Origin: Deltaproteobacteria bacterium
Lineage (GTDB): Bacteria; Myxococcota_A; Polyangia; JACPQR01
Direction of reading: 5' to 3'
Length of the DNA: 41,543 nt
Assembly: GCA_016190375.1 (NCBI GenBank)
Contig: JACPQR010000016.1
Coordinates: 1 to 41,543 of the forward strand
The translations under genes and the position numbers were made by a program. Shown one piece after another: positions 7,530 through 14,697 of this stretch. The stretch's first letter is position 1. Every line of letters begins with the position of its first letter. Under the pieces are notes generated by a model. That model had not been told where the DNA came from. It saw only the letters and a list, made by a program, of their open reading frames with translations, and ran no database searches.

Positions 7530-7931
7530 ATGGGTCGGAACCGAATCTTCCTGCCCCAGGAGGACCTGGATCGATGGATCCGGGAGGAGAAGGTATCGGT
7601 CTCGGGTGATGCTCTGACCATCCACGCCGAGCAGCGCACGTACGACATGATGCCGGCGGTGCGCTTCATGAAGGACGTGGCGGAGACCGGGGACCCCTTC
7701 GGGCTCCTCGGGCGCGTCAAGGAGAAGCGGCAGCTCGACGAGATGGGCGCCGAGCACTACATGGGCTCGGTCGTGATGGGCGAGAGCGCCTACGACGTCC
7801 AGGACGGCTTCGTCGGATACCCGCGAGCTGCCTCGGGCTCCGACATCGACGCGGCCGTCGGCGCCGCCGCCGGCGAGGAGCAGATCAGCGACGAGGCCTT
7901 GCTGACGAAGTTCCTGCTGGAGAAGCTCTGA
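7530..7931 (+). CDS. Conserved hypothetical protein at the head of the heme operon
   Basis: A 133-aa soluble protein starting MGRNRIFLPQEDLDRW and ending with a Glu-rich helix (EALLTKFLLEKL). The first 60 residues resemble small conserved myxobacterial proteins that precede hemX/hemA. Strands such as VSVSGDALTIHAEQRTYDM suggest a compact beta domain, then an E-L-x-x-G-R-V-K-x-K-x-x-L-x-E-x-G linker (here FGLLGRVKEKRQLDEMG). No catalytic motif is recognised. It ends 13 bp before the HemX-like gene and probably shares its mRNA. A TAGGTT hexamer ends 11 nt upstream. A longer upstream extension covers the thioredoxin promoter and was rejected. Confidence 0.7.
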   Translation: MGRNRIFLPQEDLDRWIREEKVSVSGDALTIHAEQRTYDMMPAVRFMKDVAETGDPFGLLGRVKEKRQLDEMGAEHYMGSVVMGESAYDVQDGFVGYPRAASGSDIDAAVGAAAGEEQISDEALLTKFLLEKL

Positions 7932-7944
7932 CCCGGGAGGCCAC

Positions 7945-8754
7945 GTGACGGACGTCGTCTTCTACCTCACGATCGCCTGTTACGCCGGAGCTTGCGGCCT
8001 GTACCTGGCCAAGCTCGGCGGGGCCGCGCCAAGGCTGACCGGCGCCGCGCTGCCCCTGACCGGCGCCGCGGTCGTGGCGCACATCGCATGGGTGGGGCTG
8101 CGGGCCATGCGAGGCGAGTGCCCGGCGATGGGCATCCACTCGGCGCTCGGCGGCTTCTCGGTGGTGATCGTCCTCGTGTTCCTCGCCGTCATGCGGCGCT
8201 ACCGACTGCACGCGGTCGGAGCCTTCGTCGTCCCGATCACTCTCCTGATGCTCCTGTCGGCGCGCTTCACAGGCGACGCTCACGAGCTCCCTCGCGGGGT
8301 CCATCGAGTCCTCTTGCCGATACACATCGCGGCGAACCTCCTGGGCCTCGTCGCGTTCGCGCTGGCCTTCGCCCTGGCGATCGGGTACCTGATCCAGGAG
8401 CGCCAGCTCAAGAAGAAGCGCCTCGTCGGGATCTTCTCGAGGTTGCCGTCGCTCGACGTCCTCGACCTCGTCAGCTTCCGCTGCGTCACGATCGGCTTCC
8501 CCCTGCTCACGGTCGGGATGGTGCTGGGCGCGGTCGTCGCCCAGAAGCTGGGAGAGGAGGCGTTCGTCGGCACGGCGCAGATCCTGGCCGTCCTCACCTG
8601 GCTCCTGTTCGCGGTGGTCATCGCCTTGAGAGCGCTGGTCGGCTGGCGCGGAAGGCGCGCGGCGATCGGGACGGTCCTGGGCTTCCTCCTGGCGGCCGGA
8701 GTGCTCGTGTCCTACCTCCTCCGGTCCGGCGCCGGGCCTGCCGCGGGAGCATGA
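7945..8754 (+). CDS. hemX: HemX/CcsA-like cytochrome c assembly family membrane protein
   Basis: A 269-aa protein with eight predicted transmembrane helices, starting at GTG 7945 with a GGGAGG Shine-Dalgarno. It matches the cytochrome c assembly (CcmC/CcsA) superfamily in the HemX group: a short His-containing segment (HIAANLLGLVAFALAF), the RLPSLDVLDLVSFRC loop, and a hydrophobic GFPLLTVGMVLGAV helix. The Trp-rich WWD motif of true haem-handling CcsA/CcmC is not obvious, as usual for HemX. It lies 3 bp before hemA, the order known from hemA-hemX loci, where HemX is thought to control glutamyl-tRNA reductase level. That function is inferred. Confidence 0.82.
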   Translation: MTDVVFYLTIACYAGACGLYLAKLGGAAPRLTGAALPLTGAAVVAHIAWVGLRAMRGECPAMGIHSALGGFSVVIVLVFLAVMRRYRLHAVGAFVVPITLLMLLSARFTGDAHELPRGVHRVLLPIHIAANLLGLVAFALAFALAIGYLIQERQLKKKRLVGIFSRLPSLDVLDLVSFRCVTIGFPLLTVGMVLGAVVAQKLGEEAFVGTAQILAVLTWLLFAVVIALRALVGWRGRRAAIGTVLGFLLAAGVLVSYLLRSGAGPAAGA

Positions 8755-8757
8755 GCG

Positions 8758-10107
8758 ATGCGCGGGCTCCTGCTCGTCGGGCTCTCCCACAAGACCGCGC
8801 CGCTCGAGGTCCGGGAGCGGCTGGCGATTCCGGCCGGCGAGCTCGAGAGCGCCGTCCGCACGATGCGTGAGCTCCACACGATCACGGAGGCCATGCTCGT
8901 CGCGACCTGCAACCGCGTCGAGGCGTACGTCGTCTCTCGCGACCCCTCCGGGGCGGCGCGTCAGGTTCGCGAGCACCTCGAGGGCCGCGCCCGGGCGCCC
9001 CTCGCCGAGTTCCTCTACGAGCATCAGGGAAAGGGCGCCGTCCGGCACCTGTTCCACGTCGCCGCGAGCCTGGACTCGATGGTCATCGGAGAGCCGCAGA
9101 TCCTGGGTCAGGTCAAGGACGCGTACGCGGCCGCCGAGCGGGCGGGGGCGCTCGGCGCAGTCCTGGGGCGGTGCGTCCCGCGCGCCTTCGGGATCGCCAA
9201 GCGCGTGCGCTCGCAGACGGGAATCGCCCAGGGGGCCGTCTCCGTGTCGAGCATCGCGGCCGACCTCGCGACGAAGGTCCTCGGCGACCTCGCCGGCCGC
9301 CGCGTCCTCCTCGTGGGGGCCGGCAAGATGGGCGAGACCTCCGCCAAGCAGCTCAGCAAGCGCGGCGGCAAGCTCACGGTCGTGAACCGGTCGTACGAGC
9401 GGGCCGAGGAGCTCGCGCGTGGCTGCGGCGGCGAGGCGCGAGCGTTCGGCGATCTCGAGAACCACCTCCAGGTGGCGGACGTCGTGATCTGCTCGACTGC
9501 TTCGCCGAAGTTCATCATCACGCACGACCTGATGGCGAGCGTCGTCAGGGCTCGTCGCTACCGGCCCCTGTTCATGATCGACATCGCCGTCCCCCGCGAC
9601 ATCGACCCGAGGGTGAACGACCTCGATAACGTTTTCCTCTTCGACATCGACGACCTGCAGAAAGTCGTCAAGCAGCACCTCGAGGAGAGGCAGAAGGAGG
9701 CGACCGCGGCAATCCGGGTCGTGGACGAGGAGCTCGAGGAGTTCGACGCCCACGTTCGATCGCTCGAGCTCGTGCCGACGATCGCCGCCCTGCGCGCGAG
9801 GTTCCTGGAGGTGGGCACGAGCGAGCTCGAGCGGACGCTGCCGCGTCTGGCAAGCCTGGGCCCGAAGGAGAAGAAGGCGCTCGAGGCCATGATGGGCGCC
9901 TTCGTGTCCAAGCTCCTGCATCGGCCGATCACGGAGCTCCGCAGCATGGCCGAGCGACCCGAGGGTCCCGAGCTCATCGCCGCGGTCCAGAGGCTCTTCG
10001 AGCTCAGACCCGCCGGAGAGGCCGCTCGTGAGGAGGTCACGCCGGCAGAGCCCGGCGAGGGCGAGCCCGCGCAGGACGTCGACCTCCAGGGAGCCAGCCG
10101 ATCATGA
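8758..10107 (+). CDS. hemA: Glutamyl-tRNA reductase
   Basis: A 449-aa enzyme that reduces glutamyl-tRNA to glutamate-1-semialdehyde with NADPH, the first committed step of tetrapyrrole synthesis by the C5 route. The N-terminus carries HKTAPLEVRERLAI and the catalytic Cys51 in ATCNRVEAY. The substrate domain has FHVAASLDSMVIGEPQILGQ, and the NADPH-binding fold LLVGAGKMGE is at about 181-190. A long dimerisation spine helix follows. Length fits the family (about 420-450). It is in an operon with the upstream HemX-like gene and overlaps hemC by 4 bp (ATGA). The C-terminal 30 residues are a Glu/Pro-rich extension. Confidence 0.97.
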   Translation: MRGLLLVGLSHKTAPLEVRERLAIPAGELESAVRTMRELHTITEAMLVATCNRVEAYVVSRDPSGAARQVREHLEGRARAPLAEFLYEHQGKGAVRHLFHVAASLDSMVIGEPQILGQVKDAYAAAERAGALGAVLGRCVPRAFGIAKRVRSQTGIAQGAVSVSSIAADLATKVLGDLAGRRVLLVGAGKMGETSAKQLSKRGGKLTVVNRSYERAEELARGCGGEARAFGDLENHLQVADVVICSTASPKFIITHDLMASVVRARRYRPLFMIDIAVPRDIDPRVNDLDNVFLFDIDDLQKVVKQHLEERQKEATAAIRVVDEELEEFDAHVRSLELVPTIAALRARFLEVGTSELERTLPRLASLGPKEKKALEAMMGAFVSKLLHRPITELRSMAERPEGPELIAAVQRLFELRPAGEAAREEVTPAEPGEGEPAQDVDLQGASRS

Positions 10108-11027
10108 CGCGGCTGCGGCTGGGAACGCGAGGCAGCCTCCTCGCCCGCACGCAGTCGGGTCACGTGGCCGACGCGCTCGTCGCGGCGCACCCTGGGCTCG
10201 AGATCGAGACGGTGATCATCCGGACGCGCGGCGACGAGATCACGGACGTCCCGCTCGTAGCCGTCGGCGGCAAGGGCCTGTTCGTGAAGGAGATCGAGCA
10301 GGCCCTCGCGGACGGAGGGATCGACCTGGCCGTCCACTCGATGAAGGACATGCCGGCAGGGGTGCCGAAGGGCCTCGTGATCGGGGCGACGCCGCGTCGT
10401 GAGGACCCCCGCGATGCGCTGATCGGCGCGGGCGGGAAGAGCCTCGCTGCGCTCCCTCACGGCGCGACGATCGGGACCTCCAGCGTCCGGCGGAGCTGCC
10501 AGCTTCGGGCCCAGAGGCCCGACCTGCAGTTCCAGCCTCTGCGCGGGAACGTCGACACCCGGCTGCGCAAGCTCCAGGATGGTCAGGTCGACGCGATCAT
10601 CCTCGCCGCCGCGGGCCTGAGACGTCTCGGCCGCGAGGCAGAGATCACGGAGCTCCTCGAGCCCGAGCTGTGCTTGCCGGCGATCGGCCAGGGCATCCTC
10701 GCGATCGAGGTCCGTGAGGGCGACGCCCGGACCCGCGAGCTGGTCGCCGTCCTCGACGACCCGGAAGCGGCGCGAGCGGCCGCGGCCGAGCGCGCGTTCC
10801 TGGAGACCCTGGGCGGGGATTGCCAGACGCCCCTGTGTGCTCACGCCCGAGCGGTCTCGGGGGCGTTCCGGATCGACGGCTTCGTCGCGAGCCTCGACGG
10901 AACCCGCATCCTGCGCGACGCAGCCGTGACACCGCCCGACGTCGACGCCGCGGCCACGCGCGCCATGGGTCAAGCGCTGGCCGAGCGCCTGCTCGCGGCC
11001 GGCGCGGGCGAGCTCCTGGCTCGATAG
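10104..11027 (+). CDS. hemC: Hydroxymethylbilane synthase (porphobilinogen deaminase)
   Basis: A 307-aa enzyme joining four porphobilinogen units into hydroxymethylbilane. Hallmarks are the start LRLGTRGSLLARTQ, the KGLFVKEIEQAL and DLAVHSMKDMP segments, the substrate-binding RREDPRDAL and GTSSVRR motifs, PLRGNVDTRL, and the dipyrromethane cofactor Cys240 in LGGDCQTPL. It overlaps the hemA stop by 4 bp and closes the tetrapyrrole operon, ending 4 bp from the convergent roadblock-like gene. It acts in the cytoplasm. Confidence 0.97.
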   Translation: MTRLRLGTRGSLLARTQSGHVADALVAAHPGLEIETVIIRTRGDEITDVPLVAVGGKGLFVKEIEQALADGGIDLAVHSMKDMPAGVPKGLVIGATPRREDPRDALIGAGGKSLAALPHGATIGTSSVRRSCQLRAQRPDLQFQPLRGNVDTRLRKLQDGQVDAIILAAAGLRRLGREAEITELLEPELCLPAIGQGILAIEVREGDARTRELVAVLDDPEAARAAAAERAFLETLGGDCQTPLCAHARAVSGAFRIDGFVASLDGTRILRDAAVTPPDVDAAATRAMGQALAERLLAAGAGELLAR

Positions 11028-11031
11028 TCGC

Positions 11032-11415
11032 TCAGGCCGCGGCGAGGATGCGCGAGACTCCGAGGACCGATCGCTCGAGCTCGCCCGCCCGGCGCTCCTC
11101 GGTGCCGCCCACGGCGCAGACGTAGAGCTCGGACGCCCCGAACTCGACCGTCCTGACGAGGACTCGCATCCCGCCGCGCGCGCTCAGGACCGTCCCCCGG
11201 AAGTCGCCCCGGCGACCGCCGAGGAACGGGAGGACGGCCGCGACCTCGTGGCACGTCTCTGCCGGGCCCGACGCCGCGAGGCAAAGGCCGTCCTCGTCGG
11301 CGACGACGAGCGCCTCCATGTCCGCCGTTCCGCGGCAAGCGTCGAGCTGGTAGCGAAGGGCGAGTGCGACGTCCAGGGTGCGCCTCCGGCGCCTCTCTTT
11401 GCCGTCAGGGCTCAT
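11032..11415 (-). CDS. Roadblock/LC7-like small protein
   Basis: A 127-aa protein with an A-L-V-V-A-D-E-D-G-L-C-L-A-A-S-G pattern (about 34-50), a turn, then helix, then VLVRTVEFGASELYVCAVGG. This is the alternating strand-helix-strand of roadblock/LC7 (MglB-type) domains, which bind small Ras-like GTPases and dimerise in bacteria. No GTPase gene is present in the window. Weak similarity, so the call is provisional. The ATG at 11415 has a GGAGG Shine-Dalgarno and a promoter (TTGACC, 18 bp, TACGAT) about 30 nt upstream. It is divergent from the ArsA-like gene. Confidence 0.55.
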   Translation of the reverse strand: MSPDGKERRRRRTLDVALALRYQLDACRGTADMEALVVADEDGLCLAASGPAETCHEVAAVLPFLGGRRGDFRGTVLSARGGMRVLVRTVEFGASELYVCAVGGTEERRAGELERSVLGVSRILAAA

Positions 11416-11444
11416 GGCTTGCCTCCGATCCGAACGACGAGGCG

Positions 11445-11474
11445 ATCGTAGGTCCGACGATCGCAGCGGGTCAA
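11445..11474 (-). promoter_or_regulatory. Promoter of the roadblock-like gene
   Basis: On the minus strand TTGACC (11474-11469) and TACGAT (11450-11445) are 18 bp apart. The gene starts about 30 nt downstream at 11415 with its own Shine-Dalgarno. It almost abuts the oppositely directed -10 element at 11483-11488. Confidence 0.55.
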
Positions 11475-11479
11475 AATAC

Positions 11480-11488
11480 TGCTATCTT
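11480..11488 (+). promoter_or_regulatory. Extended -10 (TGCTATCTT), leaderless start of the ArsA-like gene
   Basis: TGC-TATCTT ends 8 nt before the GTG at 11497, with no Shine-Dalgarno. The -35 region is occupied by the divergent promoter of the roadblock-like gene, so the two may interfere. Confidence 0.5.
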
Positions 11489-11496
11489 GCCCCGCC

Positions 11497-12639
11497 GTGA
11501 CACTGCGTGACCTGGTCAACGCCAAGTCGGTGATCGTCTGCGTCGGCTCGGGCGGCGTGGGAAAGACCACGGTCGCCGCGGCGATCGCCCTGTGGGCTGC
11601 GGTCGGCGGTCGCAGGGTCCTTTGCCTGACGATCGATCCGGCCCGTCGGCTCGCGCAGTCGCTCGGGCTCACCGAGATGCGCGGAGAAGAGCAGGAGATC
11701 TCGCGCTCGTTCTTCGACGCCGCGGGGCTCGATCCCAAGGGGTCGCTCCACGCGGCGATGCTCGATCCCAAGCGGACGTTCGACGCGCTCATCGAGAAGT
11801 ACGCGTCGTCCGAGGAAGCACGCGACCGGATCCTGGGATCGAAGCTGTATCACCATGTCTCCGCGGTGCTCGCCGGCACCCAGGAGTACATGGCGATGGA
11901 GAAGCTCTACGCGGTGCGAGGCAGCCAGGAGTTCGACCTCGTCGTCCTCGACACGCCCCCGACCTCGAACGCGCTCGATTTCCTCGACGCGCCGCAGCGG
12001 ATGGTGTCCGCGATCGACAGCCCGGCGGTCCGCTGGTTCATGAACGCCTATCGGGGGATCGGCCCGGGCGGTGCCTTCGGCGTCGTGTCGAGGGGCGCGT
12101 CCTTCATCCTTCGGGGTCTTTCTCGCTTCACCGGCGCCGGCTTTCTCGAGGACATGTCGCGCTTCGTGACCGACCTGAGCGGTCTGTTCGGGGGCTTTCG
12201 CGAGCGTGCGGTCCAGGTCTACGAATCGATGCGTGCTCCGGACGTCGCGTTCGCCATCGTCACCTCCCCCGACCCCATGGCGATCAACGAGGCAATCTAC
12301 TTCTCGGACCGCCTCGCGGAGGGGCAGATGGCGCGCGACGCGTTCATCGTGAACCGCGTCCGACCGCGCCGCCCCGCGCCTCGCGTCTCGGCCCCCGCGG
12401 ACATCGCGGAGCGAATCGGCGAGAGCATGCGCCTGGTCGCCGACCCGGTCACGTTCGGCCGCCACCTCGTGCAGAACTTCACGGACTACCGCGTCCTCGG
12501 CGACATCGACCAGCGCGAGATCAAGCGTCTGAAGGAACGCTGCGGCGCGGGGCCCACGTACGCCGAGGTGCCGGCGTTCGACGAGGACGTCCACGACCTC
12601 CGAGCGCTCACCCGCGTCAACGCGCACCTGTTCGCGTGA
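11497..12639 (+). CDS. ArsA/GET3-family ATPase
   Basis: A 380-aa cytoplasmic ATPase. The P-loop GSGGVGKTT lies at 17-25. It resembles the deviant Walker A of the SIMIBI class (KGGVGKT), but the usual signature Lys before GGVGKT is Ser. Further family motifs are TIDPARRLAQSLGL, LVVLDTPPTSNALDFL (Walker B/switch II) and SPDPMAINEA. ArsA relatives drive arsenite export or deliver tail-anchored proteins; the bacterial members found in myxobacteria are mostly uncharacterised. No ars gene neighbours it, so arsenite export is unlikely. The start is GTG, with TATCTT 8 nt upstream. Confidence 0.85.
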   Translation: MTLRDLVNAKSVIVCVGSGGVGKTTVAAAIALWAAVGGRRVLCLTIDPARRLAQSLGLTEMRGEEQEISRSFFDAAGLDPKGSLHAAMLDPKRTFDALIEKYASSEEARDRILGSKLYHHVSAVLAGTQEYMAMEKLYAVRGSQEFDLVVLDTPPTSNALDFLDAPQRMVSAIDSPAVRWFMNAYRGIGPGGAFGVVSRGASFILRGLSRFTGAGFLEDMSRFVTDLSGLFGGFRERAVQVYESMRAPDVAFAIVTSPDPMAINEAIYFSDRLAEGQMARDAFIVNRVRPRRPAPRVSAPADIAERIGESMRLVADPVTFGRHLVQNFTDYRVLGDIDQREIKRLKERCGAGPTYAEVPAFDEDVHDLRALTRVNAHLFA

Positions 12640-12816
12640 GGCTCGAAGCCGCGGCCTGCGTGGTGCGCCGTATCCAGGCCGCTGCCCGCCGGACGCGTTC
12701 ATGTACGAGGTCAGGCTCGGCCCGGGCGCGCAGTGCGAGGTCAGTCGAACGAAACGCGCGGTTGTGCCCACGACCGCTGTGATTTCAGCCACTTGCGGAT
12801 CGGGTGCGTGTCCCCC
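12640..12816. other. Convergent intergenic region
   Basis: Between the ArsA-like gene and the convergent zincin-like lipoprotein gene. I see no gene, no clear terminator hairpin with a T-run, and no repeat in it. Confidence 0.5.
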
Positions 12817-14697
12817 TCAGTCGGCCGGCAGTACGTCCTCGAGATAGGTGACCTCGTCGCCGCAGAATCGGCCGTAGTCGAAGCCCTCGAGCTCCGCGCG
12901 CTCGCCGAAGGGACGGTCGCCTCCGGCGTCCATCAGGCAGGCGGGGGTGTCGAACAGGTTGTGGTACTGCGTGGGCAGGCCGTAGGGCATCGCGAGGCCG
13001 AGGCTGTGCCCGAACTCGTGCGCGGCAGTGTCGCCGATCAGGCTCGAGAGCGTGCCGATCGCGAGGTCGACCTCGGCCGCCCTCGGCCCGTCGGGCCAGT
13101 CGCCCGCCGTGACCTCCTCGTCGCGCACCGGGTCGAAGATCCGGTCGAACTCGGGCTCCGCCTGCGGCGAGGACGGCGGGCGAGATCCCGTGAAGGGCGG
13201 GTGATCGGAGAAGTAGAAGAACGACTCGATGAAGACCCCACCGTAGCCGTAGCCGTCCTCGGCGCCCGCGGCGTTCGACCCGCCGATGTGGTCGTACAGT
13301 CGGAGGTTGCCGACGTCCTTGCCGGGCGTGTTGTCATAGCCGAACAGGCCCTCGCCGTTCGGATCCGGGCCGCCGAGGTCGAGGAGCACGTAGGCGGCCG
13401 GATCGTACTCGACCGGCTCGTCCTCGAAGAACTCGACGTTGACGCCGTCGTAGACGCGCTCGAGCTTCTCGAGGACTCGACTCCGGATCTCGTCCTCCAC
13501 CGCGTGCAGGCCGAAGAGACGGATCGACTCGGAGAAACCCGGAAGGAAGCGCACCCACACGGCCTGCTCGACGCCGCCCAGCGCGAACTCGATCTGGCGC
13601 GCCTCGCCCTCGACGACGGTCGTGCCCTTCGACACGATGGGCTGCATCGTCCCGCGGAACACGCCTGCGCTCGCGTTGAAATCGAGCGCCACGATCCGTC
13701 CGCTCTCGGAGGCCAAGGGCAGGATCCCATAGCGCAGGTCCTGACCGCTCGCGAACTGGGGAACCAGGTCGCGGTCCTCGACTGCCACCGGATCGGCTCC
13801 AACAGGCTCGAAGACGCCGTTCAGTCGGACCACGGTCACCTCGTCGCCATCCTCGCCGCCGACGAAGCCCGCCCCCACCACGTGCAGGATCTGCCCGATC
13901 GAGGCCGTGGGTGGGTCGACCTGGAAGATCTCCGGCAGACCGATGTCGAACGTCACGTCGATGGGCGGGCTCTGGAGCGACTGTCCGTCGAGGTGCCGGT
14001 TGACGGCCGTGACCGTGCCGACGAAACGACCCGGCTCGATTCCTCCGACGGACGTGGGGAACGGGAAGATCGCGAGGTCCCGCGCGTGCGCCTCCGCCAG
14101 CCGGGCGGCGACCACGACGTTCTGCGCATCGATCTCGGCGCCGCCGTCGGTCGTGTACGTTCCCGCGTAGACCGCCTCGGTCGTCCCCTCGCCCTCTTCC
14201 AGAAACCCTCCTCCGCGAAGCAGCACGGGGTCGTTGACGTGGATCGCGCCGTCCTCGACCGCGCCGATCGCGGGCTCGAGCACCGCGCGGACCTCGAAGG
14301 CCTTCTGCACGCCGGCGCGGTACGCGCGGCCGTTGCGCGCCGCGACGAACGAGAGAGTGACGTCCCCCTCGAAGTGCCCGATGCCGAGCTCGGCGATCAC
14401 GTCGGCGCCGAGCGAGGACCTCATCTCGACCTCGCTGACGTAGGTCACGGCGGCGTCGATCCGCACCGCGCGGTCACCGACCATCCCCTCGAGCCACAGT
14501 GTCGGCGTGCCCACCTCCTCGGGGACGAAGCCCGTGCCCCGGATCTCGAGGGTCGTCCCGGGCAGCGCCACCTCGGGCATCTGCACGGACGTCACCTCCA
14601 GGCCCTCGAGCCCGGTGGGGATCTGGATGATCGACCCCTCGTCGACGCAGCCGGTCGAGAGGAAGAGCGCGAGGAGTGACGCTTGCAGCCGCATCAT
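12817..14697 (-). CDS. Zincin-like metallopeptidase lipoprotein with IPT/TIG-type domains
   Basis: A 626-aa predicted lipoprotein: MMRLQASLLALFLSTGC gives Cys17 as the lipid site. The N-terminal 300 residues hold Ig-like IPT/TIG-type domains (for example VQMPEVALPGTTLEIRGTGF and PTASIGQILHVVGAGFVGG). The C-terminal part has the zinc motif HEFGHSLGL (His560, Glu561, His564, Gly567). In metzincins the third ligand would be residue 570, but here it is Met. A Met-turn-like CLMDAGG (589) follows. Another His lies at 579. It overlaps the upstream PPC lipoprotein gene by 4 bp (ATGA), so the two are coupled. Protease activity is inferred from the motif. Confidence 0.72.
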   Translation of the reverse strand: MMRLQASLLALFLSTGCVDEGSIIQIPTGLEGLEVTSVQMPEVALPGTTLEIRGTGFVPEEVGTPTLWLEGMVGDRAVRIDAAVTYVSEVEMRSSLGADVIAELGIGHFEGDVTLSFVAARNGRAYRAGVQKAFEVRAVLEPAIGAVEDGAIHVNDPVLLRGGGFLEEGEGTTEAVYAGTYTTDGGAEIDAQNVVVAARLAEAHARDLAIFPFPTSVGGIEPGRFVGTVTAVNRHLDGQSLQSPPIDVTFDIGLPEIFQVDPPTASIGQILHVVGAGFVGGEDGDEVTVVRLNGVFEPVGADPVAVEDRDLVPQFASGQDLRYGILPLASESGRIVALDFNASAGVFRGTMQPIVSKGTTVVEGEARQIEFALGGVEQAVWVRFLPGFSESIRLFGLHAVEDEIRSRVLEKLERVYDGVNVEFFEDEPVEYDPAAYVLLDLGGPDPNGEGLFGYDNTPGKDVGNLRLYDHIGGSNAAGAEDGYGYGGVFIESFFYFSDHPPFTGSRPPSSPQAEPEFDRIFDPVRDEEVTAGDWPDGPRAAEVDLAIGTLSSLIGDTAAHEFGHSLGLAMPYGLPTQYHNLFDTPACLMDAGGDRPFGERAELEGFDYGRFCGDEVTYLEDVLPAD

